Below, in pieces: positions 33,591 to 42,103 of a DNA stretch of 64,000 bases; position 1 is the first letter of the stretch; each line of letters starts with the position of its first letter. The notes beneath the pieces were generated by a model, which saw nothing but the letters and a program-made list of their open reading frames with translations, was not told the origin of the DNA and did not search any database. Origin of the DNA: Bacteroidales bacterium (lineage in GTDB: Bacteria; Bacteroidota; Bacteroidia; Bacteroidales; UBA932). The translations under genes and the position numbers were made by a program. Where the stretch lies: the NCBI GenBank assembly GCA_011620605.1, contig WOYW01000016.1, forward strand, positions 124,001 through 188,000. The letters are read 5' to 3'.

Positions 33591-33666
33591 AACTGTTGAT
33601 AAACTTTTGCGGGAAAATTTGTTTTATCAAAAAATAGGCGTACCTTTGCACTTCATAATGAATATT

Positions 33667-33699
33667 TAAGCCGTTTGAGCATCCAAGCTGAACGGCTTA
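33667..33699. terminator. Perfect 9-bp hairpin, terminator-like
   Basis: TAAGCCGTT at 33667-33675 pairs with AACGGCTTA at 33691-33699, loop 15 nt. It lies between the end of the cobO remnant and the convergent aspartic protease end, a position suited to a bidirectional terminator. No strong T-tract follows on either side. Confidence 0.5.
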
Positions 33700-33722
33700 T
33701 TCATTTAGGGAAAAGCGCGTCA

Positions 33723-34988
33723 TTATTCAAAAAGAATAAACATTTGGTCAAAATTCATGATCATTTTCCCGAATTGTCCCATGATATCCTGTCCAATATT
33801 CCCGTAAACAGTTTCCGTTTCCTTGATCTTTTCCTTAAGCAGGTGGACCCCTTCTACAGAAATTTCTTTTCCCGATATGTTAAACGATCTATCTATGACA
33901 AAACCGTAAAATTCGCGCATTCCTCCGGCTCCGCCGAATTTTATCTTTTCGGGTTTGTAGTTTTCCTCAATATCTTCCCTGTTATCTTGATAATACGCCG
34001 CATAAAGCATGGTGTGATCTGCACCTGTGTCAAACGTATACGGATCCCCTTCCAGGCATATTAACGGCGTCAGTCCGTCCATGGCCATATTGGAAGGTTC
34101 TGAAAACGCCGAATATTCTTGCGGAATGATCATGGTTCCTTCCCGGGTGATCTGTATCTCTCCAAATGCCTCAAGAACCGGGTAGCCAAGAATTCCTGAT
34201 ATCTTATAACCGATTTGCGGGAATGAAAGTTGATTGTCAGGAAAAACAAGAAAAACAACATTCTTAACTACTATTTTACCTATACTCAATTGAGAACAGA
34301 CGGCCAGCTGCGCAGGCATTTTTTCTCCTGTTATAGAACCGACCAGTATTTCCGAGGGAATAATTTCCATTCCCATTTTTTCTGCAACAGACAAACATAC
34401 TGTAGAGAGATTCGCCCCAGTATCGAATATGAATCCCAGGGTGTCCCCGCCTGCTGAAACAGTAATGTTGTTCAGTCCGGCCATATCTTTATGCAATGCC
34501 AGTAAAGTTTCTCCCTGGAAAAATATCTGTTGCGGAGGAACATCCGACAAGGCCATCCACAATGTCATATTGTTTTGAATGTCTGTTTTTTGTCTTTCTG
34601 TAAGTATGTGCGCGAAATCATGCAATCTCACGGAATCTGCCCTTGCAGCTTACCGGTATTGATAAAGTTTTACGGCATTGTCTTCGCGTATGGCATAGAT
34701 CAGGGACAGAAGCGTATCCGGCAATAACTTTGATTTACCAAGTAACCGGTCAACTTTTTCCTGTGACCTGCTGTTCAGGTTAAAAGCATTGTCCAGTATG
34801 GCCCCGATTACCAACTCTTGCCTGGAAGACATGGTTTGTTTTTGAAGATCAAGGAGTTCACGGGCTGCAAAATAATTATTTTTTTCAATCAATGCATGGA
34901 TTTCATGGAAGCTTTTATTATCTTGTTGTCCGCATGAAATTATAAAAATGCAAAAAAAACTGGCCAGGCAGATCTTTAAGTTTTTCAT
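33723..34988 (-). pseudogene. Retropepsin-like aspartic protease lipoprotein split by an in-frame stop
   Basis: From the ATG at 34988 the frame starts MKNLKICLASFFCIFIISC, a lipoprotein signal with Cys19, and runs 112 residues to TAA at 34650-34652. The same frame then continues without interruption for 308 more codons with two aspartic motifs, FDTGANLSTV and FDTGADHTML, as in single-chain proteins with two retropepsin-like halves. So a single base change made the TAA. Without it the gene would encode about 420 residues. Re-initiation at the GTG 34631 is possible but would yield a protein without its signal. The two DTG sites and the flap-like regions appear intact. Confidence 0.8.
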
Positions 34989-35056
34989 GTTGTTGTAAAT
35001 TAGAAATCCTGTTATTTGTCAGACAGAACATTTCAAATGTAATAATATTTGTAAAT

Positions 35057-36022
35057 ATGAATACCTTAAATATTGCTACGGCGCAATTTGAACACAAAAG
35101 TGGCGATAAAGCTTATAATCTCTCGGTTATTGAAAATTTATCGGTTCAGGCGTCACAGGCAGGTGCCAATATTATTGCTTTCCATGAATGTTCAATTACT
35201 GGATATACATTTGCCCGTCACCTGAACAGAAAACAGATGCTGGACCTGGCCGAATACATTCCGCAAGGGGAAAGTATTTGCCGCCTGCAAGAAATAGCCG
35301 CCGCAACCGGGATTACCATTTTGGCCGGTCTGTTTGAAAAAGACCGGGCAGAAAACTTGTACAAAGCCTATGTTTGTGTTAGCAAGGAAGGGCTGGTGGC
35401 CAAATACCGCAAACTGCATCCTTTTATCAATCCGTTCCTGACCCCGGGAAACGAGTATTGCGTTTTTGAACTGGAAGGCTGGAAGTGCGGGATCCTGATC
35501 TGCTACGACAATAACATCATAGAGAATGTACGGGCAACTACGCTATTAGGGGCCGAGATCATTTTCATGCCCCATGTGACCATGTGCACCCCTTCTTCCC
35601 GGCCGGGTGCCGGTTTTGTTGATCCTGCCCTGTGGAAGAACCGCCAGGCCGATCCCACCTCGCTCCGGCTGGAATTCGACGGCATGAAAGGCCGTGCCTG
35701 GCTCATGAAATGGCTTCCCGCCCGTGCATACGATAACGGTATTTACGTGGTATTTTCAAACCCAATAGGCATGGACGACGATCAGTTGAAAAACGGTTGT
35801 TCCATGATTCTGGATCCTTTTGGGGATATTCTGGCTGAATGCCGGGAACTGGGCGACGGCTTTGCCTCGGCAAATATTACAAAGGAAAAGTTGCTTCTGG
35901 CCGGCGGCACACGATACAAAAACGCCAGACGGCCCGCTCTGTATAAAGACATACTTGGCCGGGAACATTTTCCGCACCAGACCGTTTCGTGGCTAAACCG
36001 GGTCGGACAGCATTTATCCTAG
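35057..36022 (+). CDS. Carbon-nitrogen hydrolase (nitrilase superfamily)
   Basis: The 321-residue protein carries the Glu-Lys-Cys triad: Glu44 in AFHECSITGY, Lys118 in KYRKLHPF and Cys148 in GILICYDNN. Members cleave amides, nitriles or carbamoyl groups such as N-carbamoylputrescine. The ARAYDNGIYVVFSNPIG region fits aliphatic amidase-like or carbamoyl hydrolases. It is a lone gene between the aspartic protease and the ars operon. The substrate is not predicted. Confidence 0.9.
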   Translation: MNTLNIATAQFEHKSGDKAYNLSVIENLSVQASQAGANIIAFHECSITGYTFARHLNRKQMLDLAEYIPQGESICRLQEIAAATGITILAGLFEKDRAENLYKAYVCVSKEGLVAKYRKLHPFINPFLTPGNEYCVFELEGWKCGILICYDNNIIENVRATTLLGAEIIFMPHVTMCTPSSRPGAGFVDPALWKNRQADPTSLRLEFDGMKGRAWLMKWLPARAYDNGIYVVFSNPIGMDDDQLKNGCSMILDPFGDILAECRELGDGFASANITKEKLLLAGGTRYKNARRPALYKDILGREHFPHQTVSWLNRVGQHLS

Positions 36023-36033
36023 CGTGAATTTTG

Positions 36034-36064
36034 TTTGTATTTTTACGAACAGTTCGTATATTTG
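36034..36064 (+). promoter_or_regulatory. ars promoter with overlapping ArsR operator
   Basis: TTTG at 36034-36037 and TATATTTG at 36057-36064 are exactly 19 nt apart, a full Bacteroidetes promoter. A perfect dyad ACGAAC-A-GTTCGT (36045-36057) lies between the two boxes and touches the -7 box; a third half site CGAAC follows at 36065-36069. This is where an ArsR repressor would block the promoter. The first codon of arsR is 23 nt downstream. Confidence 0.75.
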
Positions 36065-36087
36065 CGAACTGATAAATCATTGTGTTT

Positions 36088-36405
36088 ATGGAAAAGATCG
36101 ACTACACGTCCCGTCATCACCAAATTGCCCTGTATGCCAAGGCATTGGCCCATCCGGCAAGGGTTGCCATTCTGGAGTTCCTGGCAGCCCGCGAATGTTG
36201 TTTTTTCGGCAACCTGCACGATGTACTGCCCATTGCCAAGGCAACGGTATCCCAACATCTTTCTGTTTTGAAAGAATCGGGATTGATCCAGGGAGAGATC
36301 AAACCTCCCCAGGTCAGGTATTGCATTAATAAAGAAAACTGGGATGTTGCGCGGGATCTGTTCGGAGTTTTTTTCAATGATCTGCAAAAAATCGAATGCT
36401 CATGA
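36088..36405 (+). CDS. arsR: ArsR-family winged-helix metalloregulator
   Basis: The 105-residue repressor has the ArsR fold, with ALAHPARVAILEFLA and the DNA-reading helix AKATVSQHLSVLKESGLI. Cysteines at 37-38 (ECC), 79 and 104 could bind trivalent arsenic. It would leave the operator when As(III) binds. I chose ATG 36088 over the ATG two codons upstream (36082) because MEKIDYTSRHHQIALY is the usual start. It opens the operon and overlaps arsC by 4 nt (ATGA). Confidence 0.9.
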   Translation: MEKIDYTSRHHQIALYAKALAHPARVAILEFLAARECCFFGNLHDVLPIAKATVSQHLSVLKESGLIQGEIKPPQVRYCINKENWDVARDLFGVFFNDLQKIECS

Positions 36406-36824
36406 ATATCCTTATCTTATGTACGGGAAACAGCTGCCGCAGCCAGATGGCGCAGGGTTTTCTGCAATCGTTCAGTAAGGACCTTTCAGTGCATTCTGCC
36501 GGAACGGATCCGGCCAAGGAAGTACATCCGCTGGCCGTTAAGACCATGGCCGAGGCCGGCATTGACATCAGTAAAAACATCCCCGCTAGGGTTGACGACT
36601 ACCTGGACCGTAAGTGGGATTACGTGATCACAGTATGTGACCAGGCCAACGAAAGTTGTCCTCTCTTTACCGGGAAAGTGAAACACCGCCTTCATACGAG
36701 CTTTGAAGACCCTGCCAAGGCAACAGGCACCCGGGAAGAAGTGGAGCAGGTATTCCGGACTGTCAGGGACCGCATAAAAAAGACTTTTTATACATTTTAT
36801 TCTGAGACAATAAAGGCTTCATAG
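36402..36824 (+). CDS. arsC: Arsenate reductase, low-molecular-weight phosphatase type
   Basis: The 140-residue protein reduces arsenate to arsenite before export. The catalytic P-loop CTGNSCRS (Cys7 to Arg13) is at the N-terminus and the general-acid segment FEDPAKATGT near 105. Fold and length match thioredoxin-coupled ArsC proteins. The chosen ATG overlaps arsR, so the two are translationally coupled. Confidence 0.93.
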   Translation: MNILILCTGNSCRSQMAQGFLQSFSKDLSVHSAGTDPAKEVHPLAVKTMAEAGIDISKNIPARVDDYLDRKWDYVITVCDQANESCPLFTGKVKHRLHTSFEDPAKATGTREEVEQVFRTVRDRIKKTFYTFYSETIKAS

Positions 36825-36825
36825 T

Positions 36826-37857
36826 ATGTCAAAAATAAAATGTTTCGTCATTTTATTGCTTGTTTGTAGTTCACCTTTTGTCGGTACTCTTGCTGCACAA
36901 GAAAATGAACCCTCGTTTAATGGGGCGGGGAAACCTATTATTCAGGTTTTCGGAAATTTTGATCTTAACCTGGGAAAAGACCCTGGAAAGCGTTATGGTT
37001 TTTGGATTGGCAGGGCTCATTTTGGATACGAATACCAGTTTTCTGAACAGTTTTCCGGTAGAATAGTTTTAGATGTAGGCAGACCAACGACATTTAGCCA
37101 GTTCTCAGAGATGGGTGGATATAAGGAGGGCAGTTATTACAGTGTGACCCTTAAATTTGCTTCCCTGGAGTGGATGCCCAATGAACATATACGTATTCAG
37201 GGTGGCAGCATTCTCCAGAATCACTACATTACACAGGAAAAATTTTGGGGTTACCGATATTTGGCCCCGACATTCCAGGATAAGTATTTTGGGACACCCA
37301 GCGGAGATCTGGGTATAATTGGTTATTTCAAAGTAAACGAATTTTTAGGCTTTGACCTGGCACTGACCAATGGCGAAGGATTTCGTTTTGATCAGGACCT
37401 TTTTGGCGATGTGAAATTAGCTGCCGGTATAGATATTAACCCACTGGAAGGATTGCAAAGCCGGCTATTTTATGATTACACCCAATCCAACAGTCCCCTA
37501 AAACCTGCGGACCAACAATTGTTTTCCGGCTTTATAGGATACCGCCACAAAAAAATATTCAAGGCGGGAGGAGAATACAATTATCATAAGAATCACCTTA
37601 ACAGGCCCGGTGAGGATATTTACGGTTTTTCATTATTCGGAAGTGTTTCATTGTTCCCCAATATTGAGCTGTTTGCCCGTTTTGACAAGGTAATGGCCAA
37701 CAACATTGAAAACAAGGTGAATGCTTATATCACAGGGCTGCATTACAGTCCTGTCAAGGGGATTCATCTTTCACTGAATTATCAGGGATGGGATCCTGAA
37801 AACGGTACTTTAGAATACCAACACCATCTGTTATTAAGTTTTGAATATAAATTATAA
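36826..37857 (+). CDS. Outer-membrane porin-like beta-barrel in the ars operon
   Basis: The 343-residue protein has a signal peptide (cleavage after about residue 24, LAAQ) and alternating aromatic and polar residues across its length (YGFWIGRAHFGYEYQF, GSILQNHYITQEKFWGY, LLLSFEYKL as last strand), the pattern of a 14- to 16-strand outer-membrane barrel. It most resembles phosphate-selective porin-like proteins. It lies 2 bases after arsC and 4 before the DGC gene, so it belongs to the operon. A role in arsenic or phosphate passage is inference. Porins are rare in ars operons. Confidence 0.75.
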   Translation: MSKIKCFVILLLVCSSPFVGTLAAQENEPSFNGAGKPIIQVFGNFDLNLGKDPGKRYGFWIGRAHFGYEYQFSEQFSGRIVLDVGRPTTFSQFSEMGGYKEGSYYSVTLKFASLEWMPNEHIRIQGGSILQNHYITQEKFWGYRYLAPTFQDKYFGTPSGDLGIIGYFKVNEFLGFDLALTNGEGFRFDQDLFGDVKLAAGIDINPLEGLQSRLFYDYTQSNSPLKPADQQLFSGFIGYRHKKIFKAGGEYNYHKNHLNRPGEDIYGFSLFGSVSLFPNIELFARFDKVMANNIENKVNAYITGLHYSPVKGIHLSLNYQGWDPENGTLEYQHHLLLSFEYKL

Positions 37858-37861
37858 GAGT

Positions 37862-38194
37862 ATGGACAAAATTGTTTTTTCTTGTTCGGGATGCAGCGAT
37901 CTGGGCCAGATAACAGATTTAACTGCCAGGGCAATGAGTCAAAAAGGCATACGCAAAATGCATTGTTTGGCGGCAATAGGAGCTTTTCCCGGAGATTCTG
38001 TTCCCCACTATTCCCATTCCGATATCCTTGTACTGGATGGTTGTTCTGTCAGTTGTGGGAAAATCCTGCTCCAAAAGACCGGACTGGAGAATATCCAAAG
38101 TGTGTTGTTAACTGATTTGGGATACAAAAAAGGGAAAACGCCTATTTCCGGAGAAATTGTGGAAGAAATTCTTAAAAAGGTGGCAACTCTTTAA
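37862..38194 (+). CDS. DGC-domain zinc-binding-like protein
   Basis: The 110-residue product has cysteine pairs CSGCSD near the N-terminus and the family triad LVLDGCSVSCGK (DGC motif), plus Cys34. DGC proteins are small putative metal-binding proteins of unknown role. ATG 37862 fits the family beginning (MDKIVFSCSGCSD). Within an arsenic operon the cysteines may bind As(III). It lies 4 bases after the porin gene and 11 before acr3. Confidence 0.78.
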   Translation: MDKIVFSCSGCSDLGQITDLTARAMSQKGIRKMHCLAAIGAFPGDSVPHYSHSDILVLDGCSVSCGKILLQKTGLENIQSVLLTDLGYKKGKTPISGEIVEEILKKVATL

Positions 38195-38205
38195 TTATAA
38201 GAGAA

Positions 38206-39240
38206 ATGAAAAAGACTCAAGGCATTTCTTTTTTTGATAAGTATTTGACTATCTGGGTCGCCCTGTGTATAGCAGCAGGGATCCTGATTGGGAAATTGTT
38301 CCCGTCAGTTCCCTTGCTTTTAGGAAAACTTGAATATTTCAACGTGTCCATTCCGGTGGCTATTCTCATCTGGGTGATGATTTTCCCCATGATGCTGAAA
38401 GTGGATTTTTCCAGTGTGGTAAATGCATTAAAAATGCCCAAGGGCTTAACCGTAACACTTATAGTAAATTGGCTGGTGAAACCGTTTACCATGTTTGGAT
38501 TGGCTTGGCTTTTTTTTCATGTGATCTTTAAAACGCTTATTCCCGAAACGCTTGCCAATGAATATGTGGCAGGAGCCGTTCTTTTGGGGGCAGCTCCCTG
38601 TACGGCAATGGTCTTCGTCTGGAGTTACCTTACCAAAGGCAATCCAGCTTATACCCTAATCCAGGTAGCTATTAACGATTTGATCATTCTGGTAGCCTTC
38701 ATTCCCATTGTCACCTTATTGCTGGGAATAACAGGTGTGATCATTCCCTGGAACACCCTTATCCTTTCGGTAGTATTGTTTGTGGTAATTCCGCTGGTGG
38801 CGGGAGTAATTGTGCGCAGGTTGGTCATTCGACGCAAGGGTTCAGAATATTTTGAAAACGTGTTTTTAGGGAAATTTAAAGGAACTACCATTGCCGGTCT
38901 GCTCCTTACGTTGGTTATTATTTTTTCTTTTCAGGGAGACCGTATTCTGAATAATCCTGTGAATATACTGCTGATCGCCATCCCTCTTGTAATCCAGACG
39001 TACCTTATCTTTTTTATTGCCTTCGGATGGGCTAAGAAATGGAAGATCAGCCATGACATTGCAGCACCGGCGGCAATGATCGGGGCAAGCAATTTTTTTG
39101 AACTGGCTGTGGCCGTTGCGATTGTGTTGTTCGGCATGGAATCCGGAGCCACATTGGTTACAGTGGTAGGCGTTCTGGTAGAAGTCCCTGTTATGTTGAC
39201 ATTGGTCAGGATCGCCAACCGAAAAAGAATCTCACTATAA
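38206..39240 (+). CDS. acr3: ACR3-family arsenite efflux permease
   Basis: The 344-residue inner-membrane protein has ten transmembrane segments and the ACR3 hallmarks: VNWLVKPF, the GAAPCTAMVFVWSYL segment with conserved Cys132, NDLIILVAF and the late GASNFFELAVAVAI. ACR3 extrudes As(OH)3 or its anion using the membrane potential. It is centrally placed in the operon. The assignment is firm. Confidence 0.95.
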   Translation: MKKTQGISFFDKYLTIWVALCIAAGILIGKLFPSVPLLLGKLEYFNVSIPVAILIWVMIFPMMLKVDFSSVVNALKMPKGLTVTLIVNWLVKPFTMFGLAWLFFHVIFKTLIPETLANEYVAGAVLLGAAPCTAMVFVWSYLTKGNPAYTLIQVAINDLIILVAFIPIVTLLLGITGVIIPWNTLILSVVLFVVIPLVAGVIVRRLVIRRKGSEYFENVFLGKFKGTTIAGLLLTLVIIFSFQGDRILNNPVNILLIAIPLVIQTYLIFFIAFGWAKKWKISHDIAAPAAMIGASNFFELAVAVAIVLFGMESGATLVTVVGVLVEVPVMLTLVRIANRKRISL

Positions 39241-39270
39241 TATTTTATAAACACTATAAAATTTAAGAAA

Positions 39271-39501
39271 ATGGAAATCAAGATTTTAGGGACAGGCTGT
39301 CCCAGTTGCAAGGCCCTGGAAGAAGCCACCAGAAAAGCGGTCACGGAAATGGAACTTGACGCTCGGATCACAAAAGTGGAAGATATGGCTGAAATCCTCA
39401 ATTACGGGATCATGACCACTCCCGCTTTGGTCGTTGACGGTAAAATTGTCCTGAAAGGCCGCGTTGCCTCCGTAGAAGAAATCAAAAAATTCCTTAAATA
39501 A
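39271..39501 (+). CDS. arsE: Small thioredoxin-like redox protein (ArsE-type)
   Basis: The 76-residue protein has a CPSC active site (Cys10, Cys13) in IKILGTGCPSCKALEE and the MTTPALVVDG cis-proline segment, a minimal thioredoxin fold like redox-active disulfide proteins. In Bacteroides vulgatus, genes named arsE, arsF and arsG sit together in an arsenic operon, and the order E-F-G is the same here. I use the symbol for that context. Confidence 0.75.
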   Translation: MEIKILGTGCPSCKALEEATRKAVTEMELDARITKVEDMAEILNYGIMTTPALVVDGKIVLKGRVASVEEIKKFLK

Positions 39502-39510
39502 AAAACTATT

Positions 39511-39891
39511 ATGAAGAAAGTACTTTTATTGCTGGCATGTTCCTTTATTGCCCTGTCCTCTTTTGGGAATGAAAAAGATGACGTAGTCTCCGAGGTTAAA
39601 GCCTATTATTTTCACAATACTCGGCGTTGCGTCACCTGTAAGGCTGTGGAAGATGTGGCGTACAACGCGCTTAAGGAACTTTCCGCAGGAAAGATCTTGC
39701 TAAAATCCGTTAATCTGGAAGATAAAGCCAACAAAGACCTGGTCAACAAGCTTGGCGCTAAAGGACAGGCGTTGTTGATCGTCAAAGGAGATAAGAAGAT
39801 CGATCTGACAAATGACGGGTTTCTCTATGCACGTACAGATCCCGATAAATTTATCCAAAAGATCAGGGAAGCCGTCGATTCTTTAAAATAA
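39511..39891 (+). CDS. arsF: Exported thioredoxin-like protein (ArsF-type)
   Basis: The 126-residue protein has a signal peptide (about residues 1-19, ending SSFG), then YYFHNTRRCVTCKAVED with a CVTC pair (Cys40, Cys43) and a short thioredoxin-like body (LVNKLGAKGQALLIVKGDKK). It is likely periplasmic. The ArsF annotation links it to reduction of organoarsenicals or nitro compounds, but that role is from related proteins. It sits 12 bases before arsG. Confidence 0.72.
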   Translation: MKKVLLLLACSFIALSSFGNEKDDVVSEVKAYYFHNTRRCVTCKAVEDVAYNALKELSAGKILLKSVNLEDKANKDLVNKLGAKGQALLIVKGDKKIDLTNDGFLYARTDPDKFIQKIREAVDSLK

Positions 39892-39903
39892 GCCTGAGCC
39901 CGG

Positions 39904-40605
39904 ATGGAGTATTTGCAAAACCTTCTTGGAAACGCACAGTTCCCGTTCGTTTCTGCTTTTATTCTGGGTCTAATGACGGCTATCAGCCCATGTCCACTAG
40001 CCACTAATATTACAGCCATAGGATTCATAAGCAAAGACATACAAAGCAGTCGCAAGGTGTTCTATAACGGCCTGATCTATACCCTGGGACGCGCCATAAC
40101 CTATACGGTAATAGGGCTGATACTGTTCTTTACTATGGGTGAACTCAACGTATCCGGCTTTCTGCAACAGTGGGGTGAAAAGCTGCTGGGACCGTTGTTG
40201 ATCATCATAGGTCTTTTTATGCTGGGGGTTTTCAATTTCATAAAACTGCCCGGTGCCGGATCTTTGACTGCCTGCATGGAAGAACGTGCCAATAAAGGAT
40301 TTTGGGGTGTTTTGCTGCTGGGGATTGTTTTTGCCCTGGCTTTCTGTCCTTATAGCGGGGTGCTATATTTTGGAATGCTGATCCCTATGACCATAAGCAG
40401 TGCATCGGGGCTTTACCTGCCTCTTGTATTTGCCCTGGCCACAGGTATTCCCGTGATTCTTTTTGCCTGGCTGATCGCCTTTTCCCTGGGGTCTATAGGG
40501 AAAGTATACAATAAGATCAAAGCGTTTGAATTCTGGTTCCGGCAGGTCGTAGCCGTGTTGTTTATTGCTGTCGGGATCTATTATGTTGTGTTGTTGTTCC
40601 TTTAA
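39904..40605 (+). CDS. arsG: DsbD/CcdA-like membrane protein (ArsG-type)
   Basis: The 233-residue membrane protein resembles cytochrome c biogenesis CcdA/DsbD transmembrane domains: ISPCPLATNITAIG, LGRAITYTVIGLIL and FALAFCPYSGVLYFGM, with the paired cysteines typical of electron carriers across the membrane. In this operon it could pass electrons to ArsF in the periplasm. In related operons it is annotated as an efflux permease for aromatic arsenicals (ArsG). The two ideas are not exclusive and the sequence does not settle which is right. Confidence 0.75.
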   Translation: MEYLQNLLGNAQFPFVSAFILGLMTAISPCPLATNITAIGFISKDIQSSRKVFYNGLIYTLGRAITYTVIGLILFFTMGELNVSGFLQQWGEKLLGPLLIIIGLFMLGVFNFIKLPGAGSLTACMEERANKGFWGVLLLGIVFALAFCPYSGVLYFGMLIPMTISSASGLYLPLVFALATGIPVILFAWLIAFSLGSIGKVYNKIKAFEFWFRQVVAVLFIAVGIYYVVLLFL

Positions 40606-40617
40606 TGTGTTTCTGTC

Positions 40618-41958
40618 ATGGATTTAAAAAAAGAACTTAAAATACTGATCTGGATACTGGTGGTTTTTGCCGCCGTATTCTTCCTTCCCCTGGAAAGCGG
40701 CCGCTTCATGACAGCCATCACGGCCACCCTGGACCTGGCCAAATGGTATGCCCGTGAGCATGTGGTTTTGTGTTTGCTGCCGGCTTTCTTTATTGCGGGA
40801 GTCATCTCGGTCTTTATCAGCCAGGGATCTGTCCTGAAATACTTTGGGGCCAATGCAAAAAAATGGATTTCCTATACTGTTGCAAGCGTATCGGGAGCCG
40901 TGCTGGCCGTTTGTTCCTGCACCATCCTGCCGTTATTCTCCAGTATTTATAAAAGGGGTGCAGGCCTGGGACCGGCTGTTGCTTTTCTGTACTCGGGTCC
41001 GGCCATAAGTATCTTGTCCATCATTTTAACGGCCAAGATCCTGGGATTTGAAATGGGACTGGCCCGGGCCATAGGAGCCATTGTTTTCGCCATTGTCATA
41101 GGACTCATTATGTCTCTGATCTATCGCAAAGAGGAAAAGGTCAAAAAGGAAGAGCAGATGAACATTACGCCTCCGCCCGAAAAACGACCCATGTGGCAGA
41201 CTTCGTTCCACTTTTTCACCCTGGTGCTCATCCTGGTATTTGCCAACTGGGGGGCTCCCTCGGCCGGAGACACCACCAGCGTCTGGCATTTCATTTTCAC
41301 CAATAAATGGTTTATCACCGGAGCACTGGCCATTATCCTGTGCTATTCTCTGATCCGCATCCTGAAGATCGACTGGCGCTGGGTGCTAACCGGAGCGGTG
41401 GTAACCACAGCTTCGGCTTTCCTGGCCAAGGCTTACGTATCACCTGCCAGGCTGGTTCCCTTGGTTCCCATGATGACGGGGATCATTGCCCTTTCCCTGA
41501 TGACGCTCCGGGACAAGAAGAACAACGAAAACCGTGAATGGACGCTGTCTGCATGGGCTTTTGCCAAGCAGATCATGCCTTTGCTGGCCGTGGGTGTGGT
41601 AACGGCAGGATTCCTGCTGGGGTCCACGCACGACGATGTTGCCATCCCGGGCGTCATCCCCAACGAATGGGTTCAGTGGGCCGTAGGAGGCAATTCGCTC
41701 CTTTCCAACTTTTTTGCCAGCATTGTAGGGGCTTTCATGTATTTTGCCACATTGACCGAGGTGCCCATTATTCAGGGTCTTTTGGCATCGGGAATGGGCA
41801 AGGGCCCTGCATTGGCCCTGCTTTTGGCCGGACCTTCCCTGTCCTTGCCTAATATGCTGGTGATCCGGGGAGTGATGGGTACGCAGAAGACCATCGTCTA
41901 TGTAGTGTTGGTGGTTATTATGGCAACCCTGTCGGGAATGGTGTTTGGAGGGATGTGA
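40618..41958 (+). CDS. arsP: Permease of the ArsP/DUF318 type
   Basis: The 446-residue inner-membrane protein has about ten segments and the family phrases SVFISQGSVLKYFG, AVCSCTILPLFSSIYKRGAGLGPA with vicinal Cys residues, FLYSGPAISILS, and a second half with NFFASIVGAFMYFATLTEVPI and MGKGPALALLLAGP. ArsP exports trivalent organoarsenicals. The C-S-C in the fourth region is typical. It closes the ars operon; its stop codon is overlapped by the first copy of a 21-bp repeat. Confidence 0.85.
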   Translation: MDLKKELKILIWILVVFAAVFFLPLESGRFMTAITATLDLAKWYAREHVVLCLLPAFFIAGVISVFISQGSVLKYFGANAKKWISYTVASVSGAVLAVCSCTILPLFSSIYKRGAGLGPAVAFLYSGPAISILSIILTAKILGFEMGLARAIGAIVFAIVIGLIMSLIYRKEEKVKKEEQMNITPPPEKRPMWQTSFHFFTLVLILVFANWGAPSAGDTTSVWHFIFTNKWFITGALAIILCYSLIRILKIDWRWVLTGAVVTTASAFLAKAYVSPARLVPLVPMMTGIIALSLMTLRDKKNNENREWTLSAWAFAKQIMPLLAVGVVTAGFLLGSTHDDVAIPGVIPNEWVQWAVGGNSLLSNFFASIVGAFMYFATLTEVPIIQGLLASGMGKGPALALLLAGPSLSLPNMLVIRGVMGTQKTIVYVVLVVIMATLSGMVFGGM

Positions 41959-42060
41959 AATGGAGTTTGACTGCGCCAACCACAAACAGCGTTTTGTAAG
42001 CACTTAACATATAAGGCATTATTCTTGAGCAAAAAAATGTGACGCAGTCAAACTCCATTT
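41958..42060. repeat. Inverted-repeat pair 1 (21-bp arms, 61-nt spacer)
   Basis: AAATGGAGTTTGACTGCGCCA at 41958-41978 is mirrored by its near-perfect complement TGACGCAGTCAAACTCCATTT at 42040-42060 (one mismatch). The pair could fold into a long hairpin of about 103 bases. It lies at the end of arsP and before the next promoter. The same arms occur at 44294-44314, 44377-44397 and 44442-44462. Confidence 0.9.
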
Positions 42061-42072
42061 GAAATTTTTTCC

Positions 42073-42080
42073 TAACTTTG
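42073..42080 (+). promoter_or_regulatory. Putative -7 box of the membrane-protein/HTH/creD cassette
   Basis: TAACTTTG matches TAnnTTTG exactly, 23 nt before the ATG at 42104. A TTTG is present only 11 nt upstream, closer than usual. Confidence 0.4.
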
Positions 42081-42103
42081 CAGCACAAAGCACTTTTTAT
42101 ATT

